DNA of 64,000 nucleotides from an uncultured Pelagibacteraceae bacterium (lineage in GTDB: Bacteria > Pseudomonadota > Alphaproteobacteria > Pelagibacterales > Pelagibacteraceae). The DNA lies in the NCBI GenBank assembly GCA_902583075.1, contig CACHUN010000003.1:208202-272201 (forward strand), given 5' to 3'. Both the position numbers and the translations under genes were made by a program. Of the stretch, positions 53,662-61,990 are shown in pieces (position 1 is the stretch's first letter; each line of letters opens with the position of its first letter). The notes below the pieces were generated by a model, which made no database searches, had not been told where the DNA came from, and was given only the letters and a program-made list of their open reading frames with translations.

Positions 53662-55437
53662 ATGAAAAAGAAGAATTTAAGAAGTAAACAATGGTTTGAC
53701 GACCCAAAAGATCCAGGTATGACAGCCATGTATTTAGAAAGATATCTAAATTATGGTCTTACAAGAAAAGAACTTCAATCAGGAAATCCAATAATTGGAA
53801 TAGCTCAATCTGGGAGTGATTTATCTCCGTGTAACAGACATTTTTTGGATTTAAGTAAAAGAATTAAAGATGGAATTAGAAGAGCAGGTGGTATTCCGAT
53901 GGAATTTCCTACTCACCCAATTCAAGAAACTGGAAAAAAGCCTACTGCAATGTTGGACAGAAACTTATCATATTTGTCTTTGGTTGAGATACTTTATGGG
54001 TACCCACTTGATGGAGTTATACTTACAACTGGATGTGATAAAACTACCCCAGCAGCGTTAATGGCAGCTGCAACAGTTAATATTCCTGCAATTGTTTTAT
54101 CTGGTGGTCCAATGCTTGATGGAAATTATAAAGGTAAGAAAGCTGGTGCAGGAACTATTATTTGGGAAGCAAGAAGATTACATGCTAAGGGAGAAATAGA
54201 TTACGAAGAATTTATGGATATGGCAGCAGCATCTTCACCAAGCCCTGGTCATTGTAATACAATGGGAACTGCTTCATCAATGAATTCTGTTGCTGAGGCA
54301 TTGGGAATGTCTTTACCAGGATGTGCAGTAATACCAGCTCCCTACAGAGAAAGAGAACAAATTTCTTTTGAGACTGGATCGAGAATTGTAAAAATGGTTC
54401 ATGAAGATTTAACTCCTTCAAAAATTATGACAAAGAAAGCATTTGAAAATGCAGTTATAGTTGCAAGTGCAATAGGAGCTTCAAGTAATTGTACTACACA
54501 TTTAATTGCTATTGCAAAACATATGGGTGTTAAATTTGATTTATCTAATTGGCAAAAGCTTGGGCACAAAATACCTTTATTAGCAAACTGCCAACCTGCA
54601 GGTGAACATTTAATGGAAGGTTTTTACAGAGCTGGAGGAATACCAGCAATCATGAAAGAATTAATGAAGAATAATAAAATTCACCAAAACTTAATTACTG
54701 TAACTGGCAAAACAGTTGCGCAAAATTTAAGAAAAAAAATCGACGTAGATAGAGATGTGATTAAAACATTTAAAGATAATTTGACTGATAAGGCCGGGTT
54801 TTTAGTTATGAAAGGAAATTTCTTTTCATCAGCAATTATGAAAACTTCAGTAATTAGTAAAGAATTTAGAGATAGATATTTATCAAACCCTAAACATCCA
54901 AATGTTTTTAAAGGAAAAGCAGTAGTTTTTGAAGGTCCAGAGGATTATCATGACAGGATCAATAGCAAGAAACTAAAAATAGATGAAAATTCTATTTTAA
55001 TTATAAGAGGTTGTGGGCCTGTTGGATACCCTGGTTCAGCAGAGGTAGTTAATATGCAACCACCAGATAGACTTCTAAAAAAAGGCATTAATGCACTTCC
55101 AACCCTTGGAGATGGAAGACAGAGTGGCACCTCTGAAAGCCCATCTATTCTTCATGTATCGCCAGAATCTGCCGTTGGTGGTGATTTAGCAATTGTTAAG
55201 ACAGGAGATAAAATGACAATAGATCTTAATAATAGAAGAGTTGATCTTCAAATAACAAAGTCTGAATTTATTAAAAGAAGAAAAAAGAAAAGGATAAAAA
55301 AACTTACAAACCAAACACCGTGGCAAGAAATATCTAGATCAAATGTTGGTCAACTTGAAGACGGTGCATGTATTATGTCAAGAGATCAATATTTAGATAT
55401 CACTAAAACAAAAGGTGTTCTAAGAAACTCTCATTAG
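53662..55437 (+). CDS. xylD: IlvD/EDD-family pentonate dehydratase (D-xylonate dehydratase-like)
   Basis: A 591 aa Fe-S dehydratase. Blocks such as DPGMTAMYLERYLNYGLT, IIGIAQSGSDLSPCNRH, LTTGCDKTTPAALMAAATVN, PSPGHCNTMGTASSMN and PDRLLKKGINALPTLGDGRQ match, from memory, the Caulobacter D-xylonate dehydratase group, not branched-chain IlvD. C in the SPCNR, TGCDK and GHCNT motifs are the cluster ligands. Product would be a 2-keto-3-deoxypentonate, a possible substrate of an HpcH aldolase. L-arabonate or a related acid may also be used. It directly abuts the next dehydrogenase. Confidence 0.88.
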   Translation: MKKKNLRSKQWFDDPKDPGMTAMYLERYLNYGLTRKELQSGNPIIGIAQSGSDLSPCNRHFLDLSKRIKDGIRRAGGIPMEFPTHPIQETGKKPTAMLDRNLSYLSLVEILYGYPLDGVILTTGCDKTTPAALMAAATVNIPAIVLSGGPMLDGNYKGKKAGAGTIIWEARRLHAKGEIDYEEFMDMAAASSPSPGHCNTMGTASSMNSVAEALGMSLPGCAVIPAPYREREQISFETGSRIVKMVHEDLTPSKIMTKKAFENAVIVASAIGASSNCTTHLIAIAKHMGVKFDLSNWQKLGHKIPLLANCQPAGEHLMEGFYRAGGIPAIMKELMKNNKIHQNLITVTGKTVAQNLRKKIDVDRDVIKTFKDNLTDKAGFLVMKGNFFSSAIMKTSVISKEFRDRYLSNPKHPNVFKGKAVVFEGPEDYHDRINSKKLKIDENSILIIRGCGPVGYPGSAEVVNMQPPDRLLKKGINALPTLGDGRQSGTSESPSILHVSPESAVGGDLAIVKTGDKMTIDLNNRRVDLQITKSEFIKRRKKKRIKKLTNQTPWQEISRSNVGQLEDGACIMSRDQYLDITKTKGVLRNSH

Positions 55438-56406
55438 ATGAAACCAAAAATTTTAGTTTCTCGAAAAATTTCTGATGGTGCTGAAGAAATATTAAAAAAA
55501 GAATTTGATGTAACTCTTAATTTAGATGACAAACCTTACACATATGAGGAATTAATAAAACTTTCTAATGAATATGATGGTTTAATATCTACAAGTTTTG
55601 ATAAATTAGATAAAAATTTTTTTGATAGTTTAAATGGAAAATTAAAAATTATTGGTCATGTTGGAGTTGGATACGACAATATTCATACACAATCAGCCAA
55701 AGAAAAAAATATCAAAGTTTCAAATACGCCAAATGTATTAAACGATGCTGTAGCGGAAATAACAATCCTTTTAATTTTAGCATCGTCAAGAAGAATTGGC
55801 GAGGCTTATAATTTAGTTAAGTCAAATACTTGGAAAGATCATAGACCAGATATAACTAAATTAATGGTTGGTAATGAAATTACTGGAAAAACTTTAGGTA
55901 TAATAGGTATGGGAAGGATTGGACAAATAGTTGCAGATAGGGCTAGAGCGTTTAAAATGAAAATAGTTTATTACAATAGAAATAAGTTATCTAATGATTT
56001 AGAAAAAGATGCAACTTATTATCCCGATTTAAAATCAATGCTTCCAAATTGTGATTATATAAGTTTACATACTCCTGCTACTTCAGAAACTAAAAATATA
56101 ATTAATTCAGAAATTTTAAAGCAGTTTCCAAAACATTCAGTATTTATAAATACTTCCAGAGGATCAACAGTAGATGATGATGCTTTAATTGAAGCTTTAC
56201 AAAGTAAAAAAATCTATGGAGCTGGATTAGACGTTTTCAATAATGAACCTAACCTTGATAAGAGATATCTAGAGTTAGAAAATTGTTTTGTTCTTCCTCA
56301 TGTAGGTAGTGCGACACATGAAACCCGATTAGCTATGAGCATGTTAGCTGTTGATAATCTAAAATGTTTTTTTTCTCAAAAACCTCTTTTATCAGAAGTT
56401 GTTTAA
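55438..56406 (+). CDS. glyoxylate reductase-like D-2-hydroxyacid dehydrogenase
   Basis: A 322 aa NAD(P)-dependent enzyme. KIIGHVGVGYDNIHTQ, LGIIGMGRIGQIVADRA, TSRGSTVDDDALIEAL (Arg), LDVFNNEPNLDKRYLEL (Glu) and VLPHVGSATHETR (His) are the GyaR/GhrB hallmarks. If the xylD-like product is split to pyruvate and glycolaldehyde, oxidised C2 units would pass through glycolate/glyoxylate, which this enzyme could interconvert. It starts directly after the xylD stop. Confidence 0.87.
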   Translation: MKPKILVSRKISDGAEEILKKEFDVTLNLDDKPYTYEELIKLSNEYDGLISTSFDKLDKNFFDSLNGKLKIIGHVGVGYDNIHTQSAKEKNIKVSNTPNVLNDAVAEITILLILASSRRIGEAYNLVKSNTWKDHRPDITKLMVGNEITGKTLGIIGMGRIGQIVADRARAFKMKIVYYNRNKLSNDLEKDATYYPDLKSMLPNCDYISLHTPATSETKNIINSEILKQFPKHSVFINTSRGSTVDDDALIEALQSKKIYGAGLDVFNNEPNLDKRYLELENCFVLPHVGSATHETRLAMSMLAVDNLKCFFSQKPLLSEVV

Positions 56407-56410
56407 ATGA

Positions 56411-56427
56411 TACAACTTTAAGTTGTA
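56411..56427. promoter_or_regulatory. palindrome between the glyoxylate reductase and TRAP genes
   Basis: TACAACTT-T-AAGTTGTA: perfect 8 bp arms, four bases after the upstream stop codon and about 45 bp before the proposed -35 of the TRAP receptor gene. Could be an operator or a weak end-of-transcript hairpin. Confidence 0.35.
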
Positions 56428-56472
56428 ATTATATAAATTAATTACCCTAAGAAATTTATTACTGTCTTTTGT

Positions 56473-56501
56473 TTGAATTTTTTTTCTCTTTATGTTTAAA
56501 T
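56473..56501 (+). promoter_or_regulatory. predicted promoter of the TRAP receptor gene
   Basis: TTGAAT (56473-56478), a 17 bp T-rich spacer and TTAAAT (56496-56501), 29 bp before the ATG; identical hexamers and spacing to the element at 35765. Confidence 0.5.
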
Positions 56502-56530
56502 TTAGAAAAACATAACCGAGAGGGAAAAAA

Positions 56531-57547
56531 ATGTTAAAATTAATAACAAAAATAACTGCTGCTATAGCTGTCGTCTCTATTGCTTTATTTGGTTCTGCAC
56601 ATGCAAAAACTTTAAAAATAGAAACTCACTTTACAGCTAGCTCACCAAATGGTGAAGTTGCAGCTCAATTCGCTAAAAACGTTGAAAAGTTTTCTGGCGG
56701 AAGCTTAAAAGTACAAATGTTCTACTCATCATCAGTTACAGGAAAGTCTGCTGAGGTATTTAACTCTGCACAAACTGGAATTATTGACTGTGATATGACA
56801 GGTGCTGGATACCAAACTGGTAAAAATGCAGCTTTTCAATTCGCAGGTGACGTTATGGGTGGATATGATAACCCGTATCAACAATATGATTTCTTAAAGT
56901 TCCCAGGAGCTCAAGAAGCTGTTGATGCACTATACAACAAATATGGAATGACTTTAATCGGTTGGTGGATACCAGGACATGAGTCTTTAATATCTAGCAA
57001 ACCAATTCCAGATGTTGCATCTATTAAAGACTTTAAATTTAGATCACCTCCAGGAATGGAAAGTATGATCTTTACAGCATTAGGTGCTAAGCCGATCGTG
57101 ATGGATTTTGGTGAAGTTCCAACTGCTTTACAAACTGGTCTAATTGACGGCGCCGACTATTCATCTTTAGCTACAAACTATGCAGGTGGACACTATGAGC
57201 AAAATAAATATGCTACATATCCAGGTTTCCACTCTATGCCTGCTGACCATTTAGCTTGTAATACAAAAGTTTGGAATAAGTTAAAGCCTCATGAAAAAGG
57301 TGCAATGCTAGCAGCAATCGAAATCTGCGGTAGAACAATCACTAGTTTAGTTGAGAGAAAAAATGCTGAAGCAGTTAAAGCTTTAACTGCTATGGGTGTT
57401 ACTCTTCATGACTGGTCTAGAGAAGATAGACTTAAGTTCAGAAATGCTGCACTCGGTGCTTGGGAAGAATGGAAGAAAAAATCTCCTGAAGCTGCTGCTC
57501 TTATTGAGATACACAAAGCTTACATGAAAGCTAACGGTATCCTATAA
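56531..57547 (+). CDS. dctP: TRAP transporter substrate-binding protein (DctP family)
   Basis: A 338 aa periplasmic receptor; signal peptide ends near GSAHAKT. The carboxylate-binding Arg is in KDFKFRSPPGMESMIF; KPIVMDFGEVPTALQTGLID and GADYSSLATNYAGGHYEQNK are typical of the TakP-like branch. The ligand is an organic acid, most likely a sugar acid given the five downstream enzymes. AGAGGG lies six bases before the ATG. A GC-rich hairpin follows the gene. Confidence 0.92.
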   Translation: MLKLITKITAAIAVVSIALFGSAHAKTLKIETHFTASSPNGEVAAQFAKNVEKFSGGSLKVQMFYSSSVTGKSAEVFNSAQTGIIDCDMTGAGYQTGKNAAFQFAGDVMGGYDNPYQQYDFLKFPGAQEAVDALYNKYGMTLIGWWIPGHESLISSKPIPDVASIKDFKFRSPPGMESMIFTALGAKPIVMDFGEVPTALQTGLIDGADYSSLATNYAGGHYEQNKYATYPGFHSMPADHLACNTKVWNKLKPHEKGAMLAAIEICGRTITSLVERKNAEAVKALTAMGVTLHDWSREDRLKFRNAALGAWEEWKKKSPEAAALIEIHKAYMKANGIL

Positions 57548-57571
57548 TTATTAGCAACATAAAAAAATATT

Positions 57572-57600
57572 GAAGGGCCTGAAAGGGCCCTTCTTATTAA
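57572..57600 (+). terminator. stem-loop after the TRAP receptor gene
   Basis: GAAGGGCC-TGAAAG-GGCCCTTC, a perfect 8 bp GC-rich stem followed only by TTATTAAA and, ten bases on, a run of seven T. Probably a leaky terminator or processing site letting some transcripts proceed to the membrane subunits. Confidence 0.75.
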
Positions 57601-57615
57601 ACAATTTTTTTGCCA

Positions 57616-58200
57616 ATGGACGATAAAGAGCTTCAAGATAAACAATTAAAAGAGCAAAGTGAAAAAGTTGCAAGTAAAGACGATTTTCCAATATTTTGGA
57701 TAGATAGAATTTCTCTATTTTTAAGCCATACAATAAAATATTTAATTCCGGTAATAGTACTTGTAATGATGTACGAAATTTTTATGAGATATGTTTTGTT
57801 TAAACCTACCCTATGGGCCAATGAATTATGCCTATGGTTGGCTGGTGTTTGTTATTTGGTCGGAGGCATATATGCAACAAGATTAAGAAGCCATATTAGA
57901 ATAGTATTATTATACGATTATGTTAGTAGACCAACACAGCGAATTTTTGATTTAATTAGTACTATAGTTATTGTTCTTTTTGCAGGGGCTGTAATTTATG
58001 GTGGTATGGAGGATGCTTACAGATCATTTGTAAACTGGGAGAGATTTGCAACATATTGGGACCCACCGATACCAGCTACTATGAAACCACTTACACTAAT
58101 ATGTGTATTCCTTATTGCACTTCAGTCTATTAACAATTTAATAATTGATTGGAGAAATCCTAAAGAAAGACAATACGATCCTGCTAAAGATTTGGAATAA
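57616..58200 (+). CDS. dctQ: TRAP transporter small membrane subunit (DctQ)
   Basis: About 194 aa with four hydrophobic segments; NELCLWLAGVCYLVGGIYAT and RLRSHIRIVLLYDYVSRPTQ match the DctQ core. I use ATG 57616 (MDDKELQDK); the track's 57610 is TTG. The dctM ATG begins two bases after its stop. Confidence 0.88.
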   Translation: MDDKELQDKQLKEQSEKVASKDDFPIFWIDRISLFLSHTIKYLIPVIVLVMMYEIFMRYVLFKPTLWANELCLWLAGVCYLVGGIYATRLRSHIRIVLLYDYVSRPTQRIFDLISTIVIVLFAGAVIYGGMEDAYRSFVNWERFATYWDPPIPATMKPLTLICVFLIALQSINNLIIDWRNPKERQYDPAKDLE

Positions 58201-58201
58201 T

Positions 58202-59524
58202 ATGGAATTTGAAATAGGAACACTCTCGATAATACTTATTGTTGGATTGCTAGCTCTTATAGCTATTGGTGTTCCAATGGGTTTTGCCTCAGGTTTTATG
58301 GGTGCTGTACTCGTATTTTTATATATAGGTGAGCATGCATTAGGAATTTTACTTTCAAGATATTATTCTCTTGTTGTAACGTATTCTTTCTTATCAGTAC
58401 CCTTATTTATATTCATGGCCTCCTTACTTGAACGCTCTAACATCGCGAGAGATTTATATGATGCATTAAATGCTTGGTTAAGAAAAACTAGAGGAGGGGT
58501 AGGTGTTGTAACTGCAATCATGGCAACAATTATGGCTGCCATGAGTGGAATTATTGGAGGAGAAATAGTTTTATTAGGGCTGATTGCGCTACCTCAGATG
58601 TTGAGATTGAAATATGATCAAGATATGTCGATTGGTATTATTTGTGCATCAGGTTCTCTAGGTACAATGATACCTCCATCTATTGTTTTAATTATATATG
58701 GATTAACGACAGAAACATCAATTACAATGTTATTCCAAGAAGCTATTGTTCCAGGTTTAATGATTTCAGGTTTAATAATTACTTACATTCTAATACGAAC
58801 AAGATTACAACCGCATCTTGCACCATTAAGTGATGAGCCAGCTTTAACTTTAAATGAAAAAATGTCTTACCTTCCAGGGCTTTTACCACCTATTGGTATT
58901 GTAATAATTGTTTTAGGTTCAATTTATTCTGGAATAACAGGCATCACTGAAGCAGCTGGAATGGGTGTAGTTGCAACATTAATTATAATAGGTGCAAGAA
59001 AAGAGCTTACATGGTTTTTATTTAAAGATGCACTTGTTAGAACTTTTAAAGCTTCAGGAACTATATTAACAATTACTTTTGGTGCTACAGTTTTAGCAGG
59101 AGCATATTCTCTTGCAGGTGGACCTACTTATGTCGCTGAAACAATTTTAGCTTACGATTTAAAACCAATGTATCTAATTTTTATGATGCAAATAATGTTT
59201 TTAATAATGGGTGCATTTATGGATTGGGTTGGAATAGTTCTATTAGCAATGCCAGTTTTTTTACCAATAGTTCTAGCTCTTGGTTTTGATCCTATTTGGT
59301 TCGGAATATTGTTCTGTGTAAACATGCAAGTTTCATTTTTAAGCCCACCATTTGGTCCTGCAGCATTCTATTTAAAATCAGTTGCTCCACCACACATTTC
59401 ACTAACTGATATTTTTAGAGGTTTTGCACCATTTATAGTAATTCAATTGATTGTTTTAGCTTGTGTTATGTTCTTTCCAGAAGCAATGACACAAAACTTT
59501 CACGATTTTGTCCCTAGAAAATAA
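58202..59524 (+). CDS. dctM: TRAP transporter large membrane subunit (DctM)
   Basis: A 440 aa carrier with about twelve hydrophobic segments. SVPLFIFMASLLERSNIARD, MAAMSGIIGGEIVLLGLIAL, CASGSLGTMIPPSIVLIIYG and FLSPPFGPAAFYLKSVAPP are the family landmarks. I use ATG 58202 (MEFEIGTLSIIL): the track's 58145 start is TTG inside dctQ and its first 19 residues are foreign. TAATG overlap with the next gene. Confidence 0.93.
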   Translation: MEFEIGTLSIILIVGLLALIAIGVPMGFASGFMGAVLVFLYIGEHALGILLSRYYSLVVTYSFLSVPLFIFMASLLERSNIARDLYDALNAWLRKTRGGVGVVTAIMATIMAAMSGIIGGEIVLLGLIALPQMLRLKYDQDMSIGIICASGSLGTMIPPSIVLIIYGLTTETSITMLFQEAIVPGLMISGLIITYILIRTRLQPHLAPLSDEPALTLNEKMSYLPGLLPPIGIVIIVLGSIYSGITGITEAAGMGVVATLIIIGARKELTWFLFKDALVRTFKASGTILTITFGATVLAGAYSLAGGPTYVAETILAYDLKPMYLIFMMQIMFLIMGAFMDWVGIVLLAMPVFLPIVLALGFDPIWFGILFCVNMQVSFLSPPFGPAAFYLKSVAPPHISLTDIFRGFAPFIVIQLIVLACVMFFPEAMTQNFHDFVPRK

Positions 59525-60399
59525 TGCAAAATATAGGTTTTATTGGTACTGGCCTTATGGGCTTTCCAATGGCAAAAAATATACTTAAAGCTGGATACAA
59601 AGTTAAAGCATTTAATAGATCTATAAATAAAGCTGAACCACTAAAAGACTTTGGTGCCGAAATTTCAAATTCAATAGGAGAACTTGTTAAAGCAAGCGAT
59701 GTAGTAATTACAATGTTAACGAATGATGATGCTGTGAATGAAGTTATAGGTAGTGATGAATTTTTAAATAATTTAAAACCTAATTCAATTGTAATTGATA
59801 TGAGCTCTGTAAAACAAACTACAGCAGTTAATCACGGGAAAAATTTAAAATCTCAAAAAATTAATTTCTTAGATGCACCAGTTTCAGGTGGAACGATTGG
59901 AGCCGAAGAAGCATCTCTTGCAATAATGATTGGTGGAGAACAAGTAGTTTTTGACTCAGTTAAAGATATTTTAAAATCAATGGGAAATCCAACTCTTGTA
60001 GGTCCAGTAGGATGTGGTCAGGTTTCTAAATTAGCAAATCAAATTATTGTTGGCTTAGCGATTGGAGCTGTTGCTGAAGCGGTTACTCTTTGTGAAAAGG
60101 CTGGCGCTGATCCAAAGAAAATGATTAAAGCTTTATCTGGAGGATGGGCTGATAGCAAAGTTCTTAGAACACATGGAAAAAGAATGATAGACAAAGACTT
60201 TAGTCCGAAAGGCAAAACTTCAAGTCAATTAAAAGATATGAATAATATATTAGAATGTGCAAATAATTATAATACTCAATTACCTATTTCGAATTTAGTT
60301 AAAGAAATGTATAAATCATTAGTTGAAAATGGACATGGCGAAACAGATCATAGTTCATTATATAAAGAAATTGAAAGGATAAATAATGGGAAGACTTGA
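59524..60399 (+). CDS. 3-hydroxyisobutyrate dehydrogenase-family reductase (GarR/tartronate semialdehyde reductase-like)
   Basis: A 291 aa beta-hydroxyacid dehydrogenase. IGFIGTGLMGFPMAKNIL (Rossmann), FLDAPVSGGTIGAEEASLAI (substrate motif), GPVGCGQVSKLANQIIVG with the catalytic Lys, and KDMNNILECA. It overlaps dctM by one base and the SDR by 14, so it belongs to the TRAP catabolic operon. Tartronate semialdehyde or another 3-carbon semialdehyde is likely. Confidence 0.88.
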   Translation: MQNIGFIGTGLMGFPMAKNILKAGYKVKAFNRSINKAEPLKDFGAEISNSIGELVKASDVVITMLTNDDAVNEVIGSDEFLNNLKPNSIVIDMSSVKQTTAVNHGKNLKSQKINFLDAPVSGGTIGAEEASLAIMIGGEQVVFDSVKDILKSMGNPTLVGPVGCGQVSKLANQIIVGLAIGAVAEAVTLCEKAGADPKKMIKALSGGWADSKVLRTHGKRMIDKDFSPKGKTSSQLKDMNNILECANNYNTQLPISNLVKEMYKSLVENGHGETDHSSLYKEIERINNGKT

Positions 60400-61126
60400 A
60401 GGAAAAGAAATAATCATTACTGCAGCTGGACAAGGGATAGGAAAAGCAACAGCTATAACTTTTCATAACGAAGGCGCAAATGTTACTGCTACTGATATTA
60501 ATGAAAATACTTTAAGTGAATTAAATAAAGAATACCCAAAAATTAAAGTAAAAAAACTAGATTCAACAAGAAACGAGGATATTAAAGAATTCATTAATAC
60601 ATTTAATAATATAGATGTATTATTTAATGCAGTAGGATTTGTTCATCATGGAACAATTTTAGATTGCGAAGAAAAAGATTGGGATTTTTCTTTTGATACT
60701 AATATTAAATCTATGTACTTTATGTGTAAAGCTACATTACCAACGATGATAAATAATGATGGAGGTAGTATTATTAATGTTGCTTCTGTAGCGTCTAGTA
60801 TTAAAGGACTTCCAAATAGATTTGTATATGGAGCAAGTAAAGCAGCGATTATTGGACTAACAAAATCAATCGCATCTGATTTTGTTAAGCAAAAAATTAG
60901 ATGTAATGCAATTGCACCTGGAACCGTATTCACACCTTCTTGGGAAGATAGAGTAAAACAAAGCCCGGATCCAGTTAAGGCAAAAAAAGATTTCATAGCA
61001 AGACAACCCATGGAAAGACTAGGAACTGCACAAGAAATAGCTGATTTTGCTATTTATTTAGCTAGTGATGAATCAACATTTACAACAGGAAATACTTTTT
61101 CTGTGGATGGTGGAATGACAATTTAA
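60386..61126 (+). CDS. SDR resembling 2-keto-3-deoxy-L-fuconate (or -rhamnonate) 4-dehydrogenase
   Basis: A 246 aa SDR. The opening MGRLEGKEIIITAAGQGIGK, the FNAVGFVHHGTILDCEEKDW run, SVASSIKGLPNRFVYGASKA (Ser and YxxxK) and ARQPMERLGTAQEIA closely follow the bacterial KDF/KDR dehydrogenase and animal DHRS6 group as I recall them. Oxidation at C4 gives a 2,4-diketo-3-deoxy acid, the substrate of FAH-type hydrolases such as the next gene product. Confidence 0.85.
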   Translation: MGRLEGKEIIITAAGQGIGKATAITFHNEGANVTATDINENTLSELNKEYPKIKVKKLDSTRNEDIKEFINTFNNIDVLFNAVGFVHHGTILDCEEKDWDFSFDTNIKSMYFMCKATLPTMINNDGGSIINVASVASSIKGLPNRFVYGASKAAIIGLTKSIASDFVKQKIRCNAIAPGTVFTPSWEDRVKQSPDPVKAKKDFIARQPMERLGTAQEIADFAIYLASDESTFTTGNTFSVDGGMTI

Positions 61127-61142
61127 ATATAAAGGAGACATA

Positions 61143-61985
61143 ATGAAACTATTAAGAGTCGGTGAAAAGGGAAAAGAAAAACCAGCAATATTAGATGGTG
61201 ATGGAAAAATAAGAGATATTAGTTCACATGTAAGTGATTTAAACCCACATAATTTAAATTTTGAAACAATTTCAAAAATTCAAAGCGTTGATACATCAAG
61301 TCTTCCTGAAATTTCACCAGGTCAAAGAGTAGGTTCATGTATTACCAGTCCTGGAAAATTTGTAGCAATAGGACTTAATTACTCAGATCATGCAGCTGAA
61401 GTCGGTGCTGATATTCCTAAAGAACCAATAATGTTTATGAAAGCAACTAGCTCAATGTGCGGTCCTAATGATGATGTAGAAATAGTCTCTGGATCAAAAA
61501 AACTAGATTGGGAAGTTGAACTTGGAATTGTAATTGGAAAAGAAGCAAAACATATTTCAGAAAGTCAATCACAAGATCATATTTTAGGGTATTGTTTAGT
61601 AAACGATGTCAGTGAACGAGAATGGCAAATTGAAAAAATGGGACAATGGGTTAAAGGAAAGTCTCATGACACTTATGGACCTACTGGGCCTTACTTGGTA
61701 ACTAAGGATGAAATTAAAGATATTAATAATTTAAAGATGATGTTGGATGTAAATGGTGAAAGAATGCAAACAGGAAATACAAGTACTATGATTTTTAATG
61801 TAGATATCATTGTATCTTATGTGAGTAAATTTATGTCATTACAACCTGGAGATATTATAACTACAGGCACCCCACCAGGAGTAGGCATGGGAAGAAAGCC
61901 TCAAGTATTTTTAAAAGCTGGTGATGAAATGAAATTATCCATAGAAAATTTAGGAGAACAGAACTCTAAAGTAGTTGCTGTTTAA
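61143..61985 (+). CDS. FAH-family hydrolase, 2,4-diketo-3-deoxy-sugar-acid hydrolase-like
   Basis: A 280 aa fumarylacetoacetate hydrolase-fold enzyme. FVAIGLNYSDHAAEVGADIP, DWEVELGIVIGKEAKHIS (metal Glu residues), NDVSEREWQ, KSHDTYGPTGPYLVTKDEI and GDIITTGTPPGVGMGRKP are present. In the fuconate/rhamnonate pathway this type releases pyruvate and lactate. AAAGGAG lies five bases before the ATG, giving a good ribosome-binding site. GTG of the next gene follows by 5 bp. Confidence 0.88.
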   Translation: MKLLRVGEKGKEKPAILDGDGKIRDISSHVSDLNPHNLNFETISKIQSVDTSSLPEISPGQRVGSCITSPGKFVAIGLNYSDHAAEVGADIPKEPIMFMKATSSMCGPNDDVEIVSGSKKLDWEVELGIVIGKEAKHISESQSQDHILGYCLVNDVSEREWQIEKMGQWVKGKSHDTYGPTGPYLVTKDEIKDINNLKMMLDVNGERMQTGNTSTMIFNVDIIVSYVSKFMSLQPGDIITTGTPPGVGMGRKPQVFLKAGDEMKLSIENLGEQNSKVVAV

Positions 61986-61990
61986 TAATT

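Noticed and set aside
58145-58201. Track's upstream start of dctM
   Set aside because: TTG within dctQ; hydrophobic DctM sequence starts at ATG 58202 directly after dctQ.
60646-61011. 121 aa reverse ORF inside the SDR gene
   Set aside because: Antisense to a conserved SDR with intact active site; no independent evidence.
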